Source: Ferrimonas balearica
Lineage (GTDB): Bacteria; Pseudomonadota; Gammaproteobacteria; Enterobacterales; Shewanellaceae
NCBI RefSeq assembly: GCF_019802085.1
Contig: NZ_JAHVHV010000008.1
Coordinates: 1 to 63,540, forward strand
Reading direction: 5' to 3'
Length of the DNA: 63,540 nucleotides
Shown: positions 22,250-30,265 of the stretch, one piece after another
Position numbering within the stretch: position 1 is the stretch's first letter
How the letters are laid out: each line of letters starts with the position of its first letter
The notes under the pieces: generated by a model
Told to the model about the DNA's origin: nothing
Database searches by the model: none
What the model saw: the letters and a program-made list of their open reading frames with translations, nothing else
Position numbers and translations under genes: made by a program

Positions 22250-23122
22250 ATGGAAAAAGTCGATGAGGTGGCCTCACCAGGGCCTGCGGTCTTATCGCCG
22301 GCGGGCCCCTGCCGCATCTCCGTGTTGATCGCTTCCCTTGGCCGTCCCTCCCTGATCTGCGCATTGCGCTCCGTATTGACCGATGCCGCTGTCCCGCTTG
22401 AGGTGGTGTTGGTGCTCGACGACCCCGACGTCGCCCCCGATAAGCTGCTCGCCCCCCTGCCGCTGACCCAGCGCAGTCGAGTCCGTGTCCTGCAGAACGA
22501 ACGCAACCTGGGGCTGACCCGCTCCCTCAACCGCGGCATCGAACACTGCCAGGGTGAGATCCTGGCCCGCCTGGACGACGACGACCGATTCGCCCCACGA
22601 CGCCTGGAAAGGGTATTGGAAACCTTTGACGCCCACCCGGAGGTGGATGTGGTGGTCAGCGATACCCAGGTGGTGGCCGGGGAGCGCCAGTATCGCCTGA
22701 CGGTACCCCGGGGCCACGACCACATCAGCCGGGCGCTGCAGCGGCGCAATGTGTTGGTCCATTCCGCCTTCAATGTGCGCCTGAGCACCCTCAAAGCGGT
22801 GGGGGGCTACAACGACGCTTATCGCTATGCCCAGGATTACGAGCTTTACCTGCGCCTTTTGCGCCATGGCGCCCGCTTCCTGGCCCTCAGTGAGCCTTTG
22901 GCAGAGCGGGTGGAAGCCGAGGGCACCATCACCATCAACCGCCGTCAGCACCAGGCGCTGTACTCCCTGGCGGCGCTTTGCCTGCATCACGCCACAACCT
23001 GGCAGGGGGAGGGAGCCCAGGTCCGGGCCGTGTGCGCGGCTTTTGCGCGCTTTGCCGCTCCCCAGTCGCTGCGGCGCAGCGTGCGTTGGTGGCGGGCCAT
23101 CTCCCGGAGGGCGGACGGATGA
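22250..23122 (+). CDS. GT2-type glycosyltransferase
   Basis: This is a predicted cytoplasmic inverting glycosyltransferase of the GT-A fold that would add one sugar to a lipid-linked EPS repeat unit. It has 290 residues. The nucleotide-binding start RISVLIASLGRPS lies at about 22-34, the metal-binding acidic LDDDD at 108-112, and a QDYEL segment at 195-199 in the position of the catalytic-base motif. No membrane segment is evident. It is the first gene of the EPS cluster, directly after the ops-like sequence. It overlaps the next gene by an ATGA, suggesting translational coupling. Donor and acceptor sugars cannot be read from sequence. Confidence 0.88.
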   Translation: MEKVDEVASPGPAVLSPAGPCRISVLIASLGRPSLICALRSVLTDAAVPLEVVLVLDDPDVAPDKLLAPLPLTQRSRVRVLQNERNLGLTRSLNRGIEHCQGEILARLDDDDRFAPRRLERVLETFDAHPEVDVVVSDTQVVAGERQYRLTVPRGHDHISRALQRRNVLVHSAFNVRLSTLKAVGGYNDAYRYAQDYELYLRLLRHGARFLALSEPLAERVEAEGTITINRRQHQALYSLAALCLHHATTWQGEGAQVRAVCAAFARFAAPQSLRRSVRWWRAISRRADG

Positions 23123-24249
23123 GCAGCACGACGATTCTGGTGGTGTTCTCCTACGGCATGTCCGTCAGCCGCTGGAAGTCCATGGGGATCCTGGCCAAAG
23201 AGAAGGTGATCTTTGAGGCCTACTTGAGCTCGGGCCTGGCGGACCAGGTGCTTTGGTTTACCTATGACCCCAATGACGCGGCACTGGTGGCCGAGGAGCA
23301 GGCGGCGGGCCGACTGGCGGCGGGGATCCGGGTGTTGCCGGCCCCGAGCTGGGCCTCGGGCGCGCTGGGTAAGCTGGCCTATTCCCTGGTGGGCCCCTGG
23401 TTGAAGCGGGATGATTTTGCCGGCGCCCAGGCGGTGATCAATCACCAGACCAGCGGTTGCTGGACCGGGCTCATTGCTCGCACGCTTACCGGCACCCGCT
23501 TTGTGTATCGTTACGGCCACTCCCTGTGGCGGCGCCACCTGGATCGGCGGCAATACGCCCGCTTGGCGTTCTCCTGGCCGTTGGATCGCCTGGCTCTGGC
23601 CTGTTCCGATCATGCTTTGGTGTGCACCCACAGCGACTACCAGGCCACCCCGAGAAGCAGCAAAATCAGCCACTGTCCCAACTTTATCGATCTGGCGGGG
23701 GTGCCGCAGATCAGCTGGCCCCCCGCCAAGCGCGCCGACCGCGCGGTGTACGTAGGGCGCCTGATGCCCTTTAAGAACCTCTTCTCCCTGGTGGAGGCGT
23801 GCGCCGACGCCCGCTTGCCGCTGGATCTCTATGGTGACGGCCCCTTAAGGGAGGAGTTGGAAGCCCTGGCCAACCGTCTGGGGGCCGATTGCCGGTTTCT
23901 TGGGGTTCGCCCCAATGAAGAGGTCCGGGCGGCCCTGGTGGAGTACCGCTGGTTCTTCCTGGTGAGCAACTACGAGGCCATGCCCAAGGCGCTGCTGGAG
24001 GGGATGGCCGCCGGGTGTGCCTGCATCGTCAGCCCCAACTACGGCTGTGCCGAGGTGGTGGAGGACGGTGTGGATGGCCTGATCACCGAGGACTTCAGCG
24101 CGGACGCCATTGTGGCGGCCATTGAACGGGGTCGGCAGGCGGATCTGGATGCGCTCAGCCAGGCCGCGGTGAGCAAGGTGCGGCATCACTATTCGCTGGA
24201 CAGGGTCCTGGCGCTGCATCGACGCGCACTGGTAGGGAGGTCGGCATGA
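23119..24249 (+). CDS. GT4-type glycosyltransferase
   Basis: This 376-residue GT-B-fold glycosyltransferase is predicted to be retaining. The C-terminal half has the family signature YVGRLMPFKN, then LYGDGPLR, FLGVRPNEEV, and an E-x7-E motif at Glu286/Glu294 (EAMPKALLE) that binds the nucleotide sugar. I use the ATG giving MSSTTILVV, which overlaps the preceding stop as ATGA; the frame is open further upstream but only over the previous gene. It should add a sugar to the EPS repeat unit. The sugar is unknown. Confidence 0.88.
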   Translation: MSSTTILVVFSYGMSVSRWKSMGILAKEKVIFEAYLSSGLADQVLWFTYDPNDAALVAEEQAAGRLAAGIRVLPAPSWASGALGKLAYSLVGPWLKRDDFAGAQAVINHQTSGCWTGLIARTLTGTRFVYRYGHSLWRRHLDRRQYARLAFSWPLDRLALACSDHALVCTHSDYQATPRSSKISHCPNFIDLAGVPQISWPPAKRADRAVYVGRLMPFKNLFSLVEACADARLPLDLYGDGPLREELEALANRLGADCRFLGVRPNEEVRAALVEYRWFFLVSNYEAMPKALLEGMAAGCACIVSPNYGCAEVVEDGVDGLITEDFSADAIVAAIERGRQADLDALSQAAVSKVRHHYSLDRVLALHRRALVGRSA

Positions 24250-25541
24250 ATCAACGCGCCCTGGTTTGGCAGCCAACCACGCCCATCAGTTTGGTGCTGG
24301 GCAGCTTCCTGCTCTACTGGGTTCTGGCGATCACCATGGTCAAGCTGGAACTGGTTCTGCCGGTGCGGGTCTGGGTGCTGCTGGTGGGGCTGGGCAGCCT
24401 GTTGCTGCTTTATCGGGTGCAGACGGCGGACCTGTTTAACGACAACCCCCACCTGCCCGCCTTGGGGGCCCTGACGGTGATCGGGGTGCTCACCTCGCTG
24501 TGGGGAACCCTGGATTGGGCCGGCACCCTGCTGATGACCATCAAGTGGATGCTCCAGCCCGCCATGACCTTCCTCTTCACTCTTCTGATCTGCCGCTTGA
24601 TTGGCGTACGACCGGTGGCGCAGGTCTTTGTCCTGGTGATCGCCCTGACCTGCACGGTGGCGGTAATGCAGGGGCTGGATATCCAGGCGGCCTGGGATCT
24701 CAAATACCGGTTCGAAACCTGGCAGGGGCTGGATCGCGACCAAGTGGTGGCTTTGGAGCAGGTGCGCGGCAGTGGCGAATTCGATGACCAATACCGGGCC
24801 CGCGGCCTCTCCTACTCCCCGGTGCATCTGGGCTATCAGATCGCCCTGGTGGTGGCACTGTTCTATTACGCCCGCAGTCGGGCGCCGCAGTTGCAACCCT
24901 TCTCACCGCTGGTGGTGAAGGGGCTGCTGGTGCTGCTGTTTGCCGCCGCCATCTTCTCAGGCACCCGGTCGACCATCGGTGGCCTGCTTCTGTTGTGGCC
25001 GGCCCACCTGCTGCTGAACGGACGAAACCGGGGGATGGGGCTGATGCTGGTCTTGGCTGGCATTGCCATCGCCCCGCTGCTGTTCGTATTAGCCGCCCAG
25101 GTGCTGGAGCTGCGCATCTTCAGCACCTCGGACACCAGCCTGGCGGCCCGCGTGCCCCTGTCGCTGTTGGGGCTGCAGCTGTTTTTGGATAACCCCCTGG
25201 GCCACGGTTGGCTGGTGGAAGCCAGTGATCTGGCGGATCAGTATTGGCACCAGCTCTACCGCATCAATAACGCCGAGGTGGTGGTCTACCGGGGGATCCA
25301 CAACCATGCGGTCAAGATGCTGTTTGTCTACGGCCTGCTGGGGGCGGCGGTGTTCCTGGCCTATCTGTTGAGATTGAAGCGCCAGTACGGCATGGCCATC
25401 TGGGTGGCACTGGTGCCCTACGCCTTCCATGCCCTGTTCCATAACGACGGCATCTTCCTTGGGGGGAACTACATCTGGGTTTGGCTGGCGATGATCCACT
25501 TTGACTATCTGGAGCGCAGGGCCCATGACCAAGCCGATTAA
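24246..25541 (+). CDS. Wzy/O-antigen-ligase-like polymerase, membrane protein
   Basis: This 431-residue, strongly hydrophobic protein has about ten or more predicted membrane segments and a large periplasmic loop (about 150-195). The segment SGTRSTIGGLLLL and the late HNHAVKMLFVYGLLG resemble O-antigen ligase/polymerase (Wzy/WaaL) family motifs. In a Wzx/Wzy locus it most likely polymerises undecaprenyl-linked repeat units at the periplasmic face. A ligase role is the alternative, but the locus exports free EPS by its other genes, which favours a polymerase. Its ATG overlaps the preceding stop. Confidence 0.78.
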   Translation: MNQRALVWQPTTPISLVLGSFLLYWVLAITMVKLELVLPVRVWVLLVGLGSLLLLYRVQTADLFNDNPHLPALGALTVIGVLTSLWGTLDWAGTLLMTIKWMLQPAMTFLFTLLICRLIGVRPVAQVFVLVIALTCTVAVMQGLDIQAAWDLKYRFETWQGLDRDQVVALEQVRGSGEFDDQYRARGLSYSPVHLGYQIALVVALFYYARSRAPQLQPFSPLVVKGLLVLLFAAAIFSGTRSTIGGLLLLWPAHLLLNGRNRGMGLMLVLAGIAIAPLLFVLAAQVLELRIFSTSDTSLAARVPLSLLGLQLFLDNPLGHGWLVEASDLADQYWHQLYRINNAEVVVYRGIHNHAVKMLFVYGLLGAAVFLAYLLRLKRQYGMAIWVALVPYAFHALFHNDGIFLGGNYIWVWLAMIHFDYLERRAHDQAD

Positions 25542-26643
25542 AGTCGCCTGGGTGGGCGGTCGGGGTTACCACTCCAGCTATGGCGGGGTGGAGAACGCCA
25601 TCCGCCAGTTGGCTCGGGCCACGGCGAGCATGCCCGACATCGACTCCTGGGTGACCGGCCGGGGCCAGGGCCTGGGGTTTGTGGAGCGGCAGGAGTCGGG
25701 GCTGCAACTGGTAGAGGCCCCCAAGTGGCTCGGCCGGATGGGGCAGGGGCTTTGCACCCTGGGATTGCTGCTCTATGTGCTGGTGCGGGTACGGCCGGAT
25801 ACCCTGTTCCTGTTTGCCTCAGGGCCCAGTTTGCTCTCTTTTCTCGGCCGGCTGTTTGGCGCTCGCACCGTGGCCTGTCTGCGTGCCATCGACAGCCAGC
25901 GGGATGGCTGGAAAGGGCTTAACCAGCAGGTACTCAAGCTGGGGGAGTACTCGGCAACCCGGGTGGCCCACCAGTGCACGGTCAACAGCCTGGCGATGCA
26001 GCGCCATTTCGCCGCGCAGGGGCTGGAGACGGTGTACATCCCCAATGGCATTACCCCGCTTGAGCCCGACAGACCGGGCTTCCTGGCGCAGAAGGGGCTG
26101 GAGTCCGGCCGCTTCCTGCTCTACGCGGGGCGGCTTGATCCCGTCAAGCGGTTGGACGTGCTGCTGGCGGCGCACCACAGCTTGCCCAAAGAGTCGAGGC
26201 TGCCGCTGGTGGTGGCGGGGGGCAAGTGCAAAAACCGGGCGTACCAGGCCCAGTTGGAAGCGATGGCCGCCGATGACGTCCACTTTCTTGGCCACCTTGG
26301 CCAGCAGGAGCTGTCGACGCTGATGCGTCACTGCGCCCTGTTTGTGCTGCCCTCGGTCTTGGAGGGGATGTCCAACAGCCTGCTGACCGCCATGGGGGCG
26401 GGGCGCTGCGTCCTTTGTGCCGATGTACCTGAGAACGCCGATGTGGTGTCCGGGGATCCCAGGGTGCTGTTCGAGGCCGACAACGTTGAGGCTCTCAGGG
26501 GCAAACTGACCGAATACCTGCAACATCCGCCGTACCGTGACGAAGTCGCGCTGGCGATGAAGACCTTATCGCAGCAGTTCAGCTGGCAGCGCTCCGCGCA
26601 CGCGTTTTGCCAACTGGCAAGAGAGGGGAGGGGTTATGAATAA
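25525..26643 (+). CDS. GT4-type glycosyltransferase with altered E-x7-E motif
   Basis: This is a 372-residue GT-B-fold glycosyltransferase. The N-terminal GGRGYHSSYGGVENAI loop and the C-terminal YAGRLDPVKRLDVLL, HFLGHLGQQEL and LPSVLEGMSNSLLTAMGAG are typical of GT4. The second Glu of the E-x7-E motif is Thr288 here (first Glu at 280), an unusual change in the nucleotide-sugar site. I chose the ATG giving MTKPIKVAW; it overlaps the end of the preceding gene by 17 bp. A TTG eight codons upstream is possible but unlikely. Its sugar is unknown. Confidence 0.85.
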   Translation: MTKPIKVAWVGGRGYHSSYGGVENAIRQLARATASMPDIDSWVTGRGQGLGFVERQESGLQLVEAPKWLGRMGQGLCTLGLLLYVLVRVRPDTLFLFASGPSLLSFLGRLFGARTVACLRAIDSQRDGWKGLNQQVLKLGEYSATRVAHQCTVNSLAMQRHFAAQGLETVYIPNGITPLEPDRPGFLAQKGLESGRFLLYAGRLDPVKRLDVLLAAHHSLPKESRLPLVVAGGKCKNRAYQAQLEAMAADDVHFLGHLGQQELSTLMRHCALFVLPSVLEGMSNSLLTAMGAGRCVLCADVPENADVVSGDPRVLFEADNVEALRGKLTEYLQHPPYRDEVALAMKTLSQQFSWQRSAHAFCQLAREGRGYE

Positions 26644-27508
26644 GACCGCCTTGGTGACCGTGGTGATCACCACCTACAACCGGCCCGATCGCCTGGGCAA
26701 GGCGATGGCCAGCGTCGCCAAGCAGGATCACCCCAATATCGAACTGATCGTGGTGGATGACTGCTCCACCGAGGACTACTCCGAGGCGCTGCGCTCACCT
26801 CCCATGCCACTGCGCTATTTGCGCCAGCCTCGTAACCAGGGCGCCTGTGCAGCGCGCAACCGGGGGATCCGGGAAGCCAAAGGCGAGTTCATCGCCTTTT
26901 TGGACGACGATGATCAGTGGGTGCCGGAGAAGATCAGCCGTCAGCTGGCGGCCCTGGGGGATGCTGATCTCTGTCTTTGCGGCTACCGGGTGATTGAGAA
27001 CGGGCACGTCCAGACCCTGCCGCTCAAGCGGATCAGCGCCGAGCGACTGTATCGTTACAACCGGGTCTGCGGCACCAGTGGGGTGCTGGGGCGGGCCAAG
27101 GCGCTTAAGGCCGAGGGGTTTGATGAGTCACTGGTGTGTTCCCAAGACTGGGACCTTTTCCTGCGCTATGCCCTTAAGCAGCCGCTGAGCTACGTGCCGG
27201 AACCGCTGTGCCTGTTCAGCGACGGTTCCCACGGCCGGATCAGCAACAGCGCCAAGGAGTTGTCCATTGAGCAGATCGAGCGTCGGTTGCGGGCGGTGGA
27301 GAAACACCGCTCGGTGATCGGAGAGGAGTGTTACCGGTCAAAGGTCGCCGCCACCGCCCTGGCCTACATCGGCTCTCGCAAGGACAAGTGGACCCCCCTG
27401 CGCTTTGCCTTGGATCGGGCGGGCTGGAGGGCCACCCTGGGTTACCTGCTGAGCAAGACCGGGCGGCGCGGCAGCGCCGCCAACCAAGAAAAGCTGGCGG
27501 AGGAGTGA
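26636..27508 (+). CDS. GT2-type glycosyltransferase
   Basis: This 290-residue GT-A-fold enzyme begins with TVVITTYNRPDRL. It has the VVDDCST nucleotide-binding segment, the metal-binding LDDDDQW (89-95) and a QDWD at 170-173 in the usual catalytic position. It overlaps the preceding gene by 8 bp, so it is translated from the same message. The N-terminal domain is typical for transferases in O-antigen and EPS loci. Specificity is not predictable. Confidence 0.88.
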   Translation: MNKTALVTVVITTYNRPDRLGKAMASVAKQDHPNIELIVVDDCSTEDYSEALRSPPMPLRYLRQPRNQGACAARNRGIREAKGEFIAFLDDDDQWVPEKISRQLAALGDADLCLCGYRVIENGHVQTLPLKRISAERLYRYNRVCGTSGVLGRAKALKAEGFDESLVCSQDWDLFLRYALKQPLSYVPEPLCLFSDGSHGRISNSAKELSIEQIERRLRAVEKHRSVIGEECYRSKVAATALAYIGSRKDKWTPLRFALDRAGWRATLGYLLSKTGRRGSAANQEKLAEE

Positions 27509-27512
27509 TGGG

Positions 27513-28403
27513 GTGAAGTTCAGCGTCATCATCCCGGTGTTTAACGACTTTGATCGGCTGGAACACTGTGTCGAAGCGCTTCTTGGGCAACAGACCGAGG
27601 AGACGTTCGAGCTGCTGGTGGTGGATAACGGCAGCCAGCCCCCCCTGCCCTTGAACAGTTGGGCGGATCCCAAGGTTCGCATATTGTCTGAGCCCAGCCC
27701 GGGGTCGTACGCGGCTCGCAACCGGGGCGTGGGGGCCGCACAGGGTGAGGTCCTCCTGTTCGTGGACGCCGACTGCTTGCCGGAACCGGACTGGATCCGC
27801 CGCGCGGGCGAAGCCCTTTCGCGCACCGGAGCGGATCTGGTGGCGGGCAAAGTGGAACTGTATGCCGCCAACCCGGAGCGGCCCAATGCCGCCGAACTGT
27901 TCGACATGCTCTGCGGCTTGGATCAGCGTCGGGCGGTCAGCCGGGATCACGCCTTTACCGCGAACCTGGCGGTCCGCCGCAGGGTCATGGATCAACTGCA
28001 GGGCTTTAACGCGTCGGCCACCTCCGGCAGCGATGTAGAGCTGACCCGCCGTGCCGTGACCCAGGGGTTTACCCTGGCCTACTGTGACCGGATGCTCGTG
28101 CGGCATCCGGCCCGTAACTCCCTGTCCGAATACCGGCGTAAGATCCGGCGCTTGGTCAGTGGCTCCTACCAACTGCGTGACGAATCGGAGTACTTTCGCA
28201 GCTCCTTTACTCTGCTTAGGATCCTGGGCAACTGCCTGAGACCCCCGCTGACGGCGATGCGGGTTTATCACTGTGACCGGGCCGCCCCCTTCAGCTGGCT
28301 TCAGCGGTTCAAGGCGATTGCCGTGCTGTTTCACAACAAGTACTACATGCAGTGGCTGCGGGTGGAGTACCGCTTCGGCCTGCAATCTGAGCAGTACAGG
28401 TAA
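27513..28403 (+). CDS. GT2-type glycosyltransferase
   Basis: This 296-residue GT-A-fold enzyme has FSVIIPVFNDFDRLE at the N-terminus, VVDNGSQ, SYAARNRGV and the DAD metal-binding triplet at 85-87. The C-terminal part contains SGSDVELTRR, a likely acceptor-side catalytic segment. The start is a GTG after a GGAG-containing region, 4 bp beyond the preceding stop. It is the third GT2 of the locus, making five transferases in total plus the initiating enzyme. Confidence 0.85.
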   Translation: MKFSVIIPVFNDFDRLEHCVEALLGQQTEETFELLVVDNGSQPPLPLNSWADPKVRILSEPSPGSYAARNRGVGAAQGEVLLFVDADCLPEPDWIRRAGEALSRTGADLVAGKVELYAANPERPNAAELFDMLCGLDQRRAVSRDHAFTANLAVRRRVMDQLQGFNASATSGSDVELTRRAVTQGFTLAYCDRMLVRHPARNSLSEYRRKIRRLVSGSYQLRDESEYFRSSFTLLRILGNCLRPPLTAMRVYHCDRAAPFSWLQRFKAIAVLFHNKYYMQWLRVEYRFGLQSEQYR

Positions 28404-28408
28404 TATCG

Positions 28409-29839
28409 GTGAGCCTGGTTAAGAAAACCATCACCGCCGTCAGTTGGACCCTGGGGGGACGCCAGCTTCAGCAGCTGGCCACTTTGGTGATCACCGCCAT
28501 ACTGGCCAAGCTGCTCAGTCCGGAGGATTTCGGTTTGATGGGCATGGTGACCGTGCTCTCGGGCATGGCCATGATCCTGTCGGATACCGGGTTTTCAGCT
28601 GCGGTGATCCAGCGCAAGGATCTGAGCCAGATCCATTACTCCACGTTATTCTGGGTCAACATGGGGATCAGCGTGCTGGTGGCCGGGGCCTTTTTCCTGG
28701 CGGCACCGGCCATCGCGGACTTCTACCATCGGCCGGAGCTGGTGGCCATCAGCCAGGCGCTCTCCTGCACCTTTGTCTTGTCGGCCCTCAATACCATCCC
28801 TCAGGCCCTAATGCGCAAAAAGATGCGGTTCAAGCGCCTGACCATCATGGACACCGGGGTACACCTGGCCACCGGGCTGGTGGTGGTGACCCTGGCGCTG
28901 ATGGGGTATGGAGTATGGGCCCTGGTGGCCCAGCCGATCATCCAGCAGAGCTTCAAGGCGGTGGCCCTGTGGAACAACTGCCCTTGGCGCCCCGAGTGGC
29001 GCTTCTCCCTGGCCGCCCTCAAAGACGTGTTCAGTTTCAGCATCAATATTTTGGGGATCCAGTACCTGCAGTACTTCATGCACAATCTGGACTATCTGCT
29101 GGTGGGGCGGTTTTTGGGGGCCGAGGCTCTGGGCTACTACACCCTGGCCTACAAACTGATGTTTGTGCCCATCCGAAATATCTGCCAGGAGATCGTCAAG
29201 GTATTATTTCCTGCACTGTCCCAATTACAAGACGATGCCGTCGCTTTAACTCGCGGTATTATAAGGGCATTGAGGTCGACTTGTTTTATAGTTTTCCCCA
29301 TGCTGATGGGCATGTATATGGTCGCCGACGCCTTTATTTTAAGTATCTTCGGCGAGACCTGGTTTAAAACCATCGAAGTACTCAAAGTGCTTTGTCTGGT
29401 TGGGTTGGTTCAGTCCGTTATCACGGTATTGTCGGTCGTCTTTAAATCTTTGGGCAGACCGGAAGTTGAATTGAAAGTCAATATTGTACGCTTGATCGTC
29501 ATGTCGATGGTGCTCTATACCGCCATCGATTGGGGGTTGGTCGCCTTTACCTGGGCTCTGTTCTTCGTCACCGCCCTGTTCCTAGCGGTGTACCTGAAAT
29601 CGGTTTCGGTACTGCTGGGCACTCAGCCCGCCACGCTGCTCAAAGCCTTGCTGCCTTCGCTGGTTATCTCCAGCCTGATGGCATTGGCACTCTGGTGGCT
29701 GCGCGGTGTACTCAATGCCGGGGCCTACACCGGGCTGTCGGAACTTTTGGTGCTAGTGCTAGTGGGGGCGGTGCTCTATGCCCTGGGTCTGGGGGCGCTT
29801 TGGCTGCACTACCGACGTTTGAACCAGAGCCTGGTGTAG
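28409..29839 (+). CDS. wzx: Wzx-type polysaccharide flippase (MOP superfamily)
   Basis: This 476-residue membrane protein has about 12-14 predicted membrane helices and resembles WzxC/TuaB-type lipopolysaccharide transporters (SPEDFGLMGMVTVLSGMAMIL and DTGFSAAVIQRKDLS near the N-terminus). It should move undecaprenyl-pyrophosphate-linked repeat units across the inner membrane. The GTG start is 5 bp after the preceding gene. Between about 29200 and 29530 the codon choice becomes distinctly AT-rich (TTA, ATA, AGG, TTT), unlike the rest of the gene, suggesting a mosaic origin of that part. Confidence 0.85.
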   Translation: MSLVKKTITAVSWTLGGRQLQQLATLVITAILAKLLSPEDFGLMGMVTVLSGMAMILSDTGFSAAVIQRKDLSQIHYSTLFWVNMGISVLVAGAFFLAAPAIADFYHRPELVAISQALSCTFVLSALNTIPQALMRKKMRFKRLTIMDTGVHLATGLVVVTLALMGYGVWALVAQPIIQQSFKAVALWNNCPWRPEWRFSLAALKDVFSFSINILGIQYLQYFMHNLDYLLVGRFLGAEALGYYTLAYKLMFVPIRNICQEIVKVLFPALSQLQDDAVALTRGIIRALRSTCFIVFPMLMGMYMVADAFILSIFGETWFKTIEVLKVLCLVGLVQSVITVLSVVFKSLGRPEVELKVNIVRLIVMSMVLYTAIDWGLVAFTWALFFVTALFLAVYLKSVSVLLGTQPATLLKALLPSLVISSLMALALWWLRGVLNAGAYTGLSELLVLVLVGAVLYALGLGALWLHYRRLNQSLV

Positions 29840-30265
29840 CCGTTGTCTCCTGGCCTTATCGACGGCGAAGGCGGCTTTCCGCCATAACTGCTACTAATCC
29901 TTTCTATATCACTGAAAAAAAAGCCATTAAAAATAATTCCTGAGCGATTCACTCAAACTCTCTATGTTAAGCCCATATCACCAACTTCGCCTTGGATACG
30001 CAGCCGAGCCAAAAATCACCTCACCTTTATAATTGATTGAGAAAAATGAATATAACTTGAGGTTCATCTTCGAGTTCAACTCAATCAAAAAATAATAATT
30101 CGGCATTACAGTGTGTTATGAAAAATCTCCCAGCTTACGCTGATTATTTAGGGCCTTGCGCTATGCTTTTTTACGTTAAACCTGCCAAAAGGCATCTGAT
30201 GTAACAGGGAAGTATCATCTCAATCACCCGCTGTTGGAACCGTCATTCCAGATTGGGAGCAACCA
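29840..30265. other. AT-rich intergenic region before the large secreted protein gene
   Basis: These 426 bp contain no coding region I can support and are much richer in A+T than the flanking genes. A weak GGCGG-CTTT-CCGCC hairpin (29870-29883) lacks a T run. TTGATTGAG (30033-30041) and CTCAATCAA (30080-30088) form a separated 9-bp dyad. The region probably holds a promoter and regulatory sites for the downstream gene, but no convincing -35/-10 pair with correct spacing stands out. Confidence 0.5.
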
